Shown here: piece after piece, positions 5,782-6,573 of the stretch
How positions within the stretch are numbered: the first letter of the stretch is position 1
How the letters are laid out: each line of letters starts with the position of its first letter
DNA from: JBOHTO01 sp050733695
Lineage (GTDB): Bacteria > Gemmatimonadota > Gemmatimonadetes > Gemmatimonadales > Gemmatimonadaceae
Assembly (NCBI GenBank): GCA_050733695.1
Contig: JBOHTO010000046.1
Span: 1 to 6,573, forward strand
Direction of reading: 5' to 3'
Length of the DNA: 6,573 bases
The notes under the pieces: model-generated
What the model saw: the letters and a program-made list of their open reading frames with translations, nothing else
Database searches by the model: none
What the model was told of the DNA's origin: nothing
Program-made: the position numbers and the translations under genes

Positions 5782-5898
5782 TGCCGGCGACGGCCTACTC
5801 TCCCGCGTCCTCTAGGACGGAGTACCATCGGCGCTGTAGGGCTTAACGATCGTGTTCGGGATGGGAACGAGTGTGGCCCCTACGCTCTGGTCGCCAGC
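5782..5898 (-). rRNA. rrf: 5S ribosomal RNA
   Basis: About 117 nt. The ends pair as a 5S helix I: GCTGGCGAC at 5898-5890 with GTCGCCGGC at 5791-5783. Internal 5S hallmarks are present in order on the minus strand: CCCATCCCGAACACG, GTTAAGCCCTACAGCGCCGATGG (split here as two blocks around 5859-5825), and GCGGGAGAGTAGG near the 3' side. The length and structure are normal. The ends are set by helix pairing and may be off by a few bases. Confidence 0.95.
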
Positions 5899-5930
5899 GA
5901 AAAGCTGTATGTCATGCGTTGTCGGCGGCA

Positions 5931-6028
5931 GTAGCTGCGCTGCAATAGCTGCGGTGCTGTAGCTGTGATGCTGTAGTTGTGATGCTGTAGTTGTGATGCT
6001 GTAGCTGTGATGCTGTAGCTGTGATACG
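5931..6028. repeat. 14-bp tandem repeat, seven copies, in the rRNA spacer
   Basis: Plus-strand unit GTAGYTGTGATGCT. Copies start at 5931, 5945, 5959, 5973, 5987, 6001 and 6015. The four central copies (5959-6014) differ only at the Y position; the two nearest the 5S gene are diverged (GCGCTGCA and GCGGTGCT endings) and the last ends TACG. Identity is highest in the middle, as expected from slippage or unequal exchange. Since 14 is not a multiple of three, a coding role is unlikely. Each central C-type copy contains AGCT, so copies can partly self-pair. Confidence 0.95.
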
Positions 6029-6031
6029 GAA

Positions 6032-6065
6032 GTCTCGCCGCCGCGGTGAACGCGGGAGGAGAGAC
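6032..6065 (-). other. Two-part hairpin in the rRNA spacer
   Basis: GTCTC (6032-6036) pairs with GAGAC (6061-6065), and inside it CCGCG (6041-6045) pairs with CGCGG (6051-6055) around a 5-nt loop, leaving a 4x5 internal loop. It borders the tandem repeat on the 23S side. It may be an RNase III-type processing structure; no direct evidence. Confidence 0.4.
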
Positions 6066-6158
6066 AAACGGGAATGGTAATGATCGTGTCTGCGCTTTCA
6101 TCGTTCTGATCGTGCAATGCTCTGCCTCTTGTGTCCCGTCTTGGCGGGAACATTGGGA

Positions 6159-6573
<415 letters not shown>

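Larger units (their letters stand above)
5899..6158 (-). other. 23S-5S internal transcribed spacer
   Basis: About 260 nt between the two rRNA genes, long for this spacer, which in many bacteria is about 50-100 nt. It has no tRNA and no credible gene: short open frames across it follow the repeat in frames broken by its 14-bp period. It contains a small hairpin just after the 23S end (TCCCG 6149-6145 with CGGGA 6138-6134), a two-part hairpin at 6032-6065 and a tandem repeat at 5931-6028. It is probably removed during pre-rRNA processing. Confidence 0.8.

Noticed and set aside
5899..6158. tRNA gene or CRISPR array in the rRNA spacer
   Set aside because: No cloverleaf or TTCRANY arm is visible, and the repeats are contiguous 14-mers without spacers.

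Overview
The window looks like a high-GC bacterial chromosome segment. Every gene I can support lies on the minus strand, so biology reads from 6573 down to 1. The 23S/5S rRNA, the Era GTPase with KH domain and the two-CxxC MJ0042-type zinc ribbon are bacterial. The PorV/PorQ-family outer membrane protein with a C-terminal Phe indicates a diderm. GTG and TTG starts, Pro/Ala-rich tails and the mix of PorV-like, Trm112-like and REC-GGDEF proteins suggest a Gemmatimonadota-like organism. That placement is an inference from family habits, not a measured phylogeny.

Layout in transcription order. (1) 6573-5718: the distal end of an rRNA operon, with the last ~415 nt of 23S rRNA, an unusually long ~260 nt 23S-5S spacer carrying seven copies of a 14-bp tandem repeat, the 5S rRNA, and a very strong terminator hairpin whose core resembles E. 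coli rrnB T2. (2) 5664-1665: a compact five-gene cluster, era - trm112-like - PorV/PorQ-family protein - exported protein of unknown function - cax-type Ca2+/H+ antiporter. Three of its four junctions are 4-nt stop/start overlaps (ATGA, TTGA, ATGA) and the fourth is a 31-nt gap. (3) 1664-1473: a 192-bp intergenic region with a good sigma70-type promoter (TTGACT, 17 bp, TATCTT), a leader hairpin and a near-perfect Shine-Dalgarno. (4) 1472-1: a receiver-like/GGDEF (GGDDF) signalling protein, overlapped by GTGA by a Pro/Ala-rich zinc-ribbon protein that runs off the window edge.

How the parts may work together. Era (16S rRNA maturation and 30S assembly) sits about 50 bp behind the rRNA terminator, a plausible ribosome-biogenesis linkage. 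The rest of that cluster is envelope-oriented: an outer membrane beta-barrel, a signal-peptide protein and an inner membrane cation exchanger. The last two genes form a separate, probably co-translated signalling pair. No mobile element, CRISPR array or tRNA gene was seen. The least explained items are the spacer minisatellite, the exported unknown protein coupled to both PorV and Cax, and the zinc-ribbon gene with long poly-C tracts.
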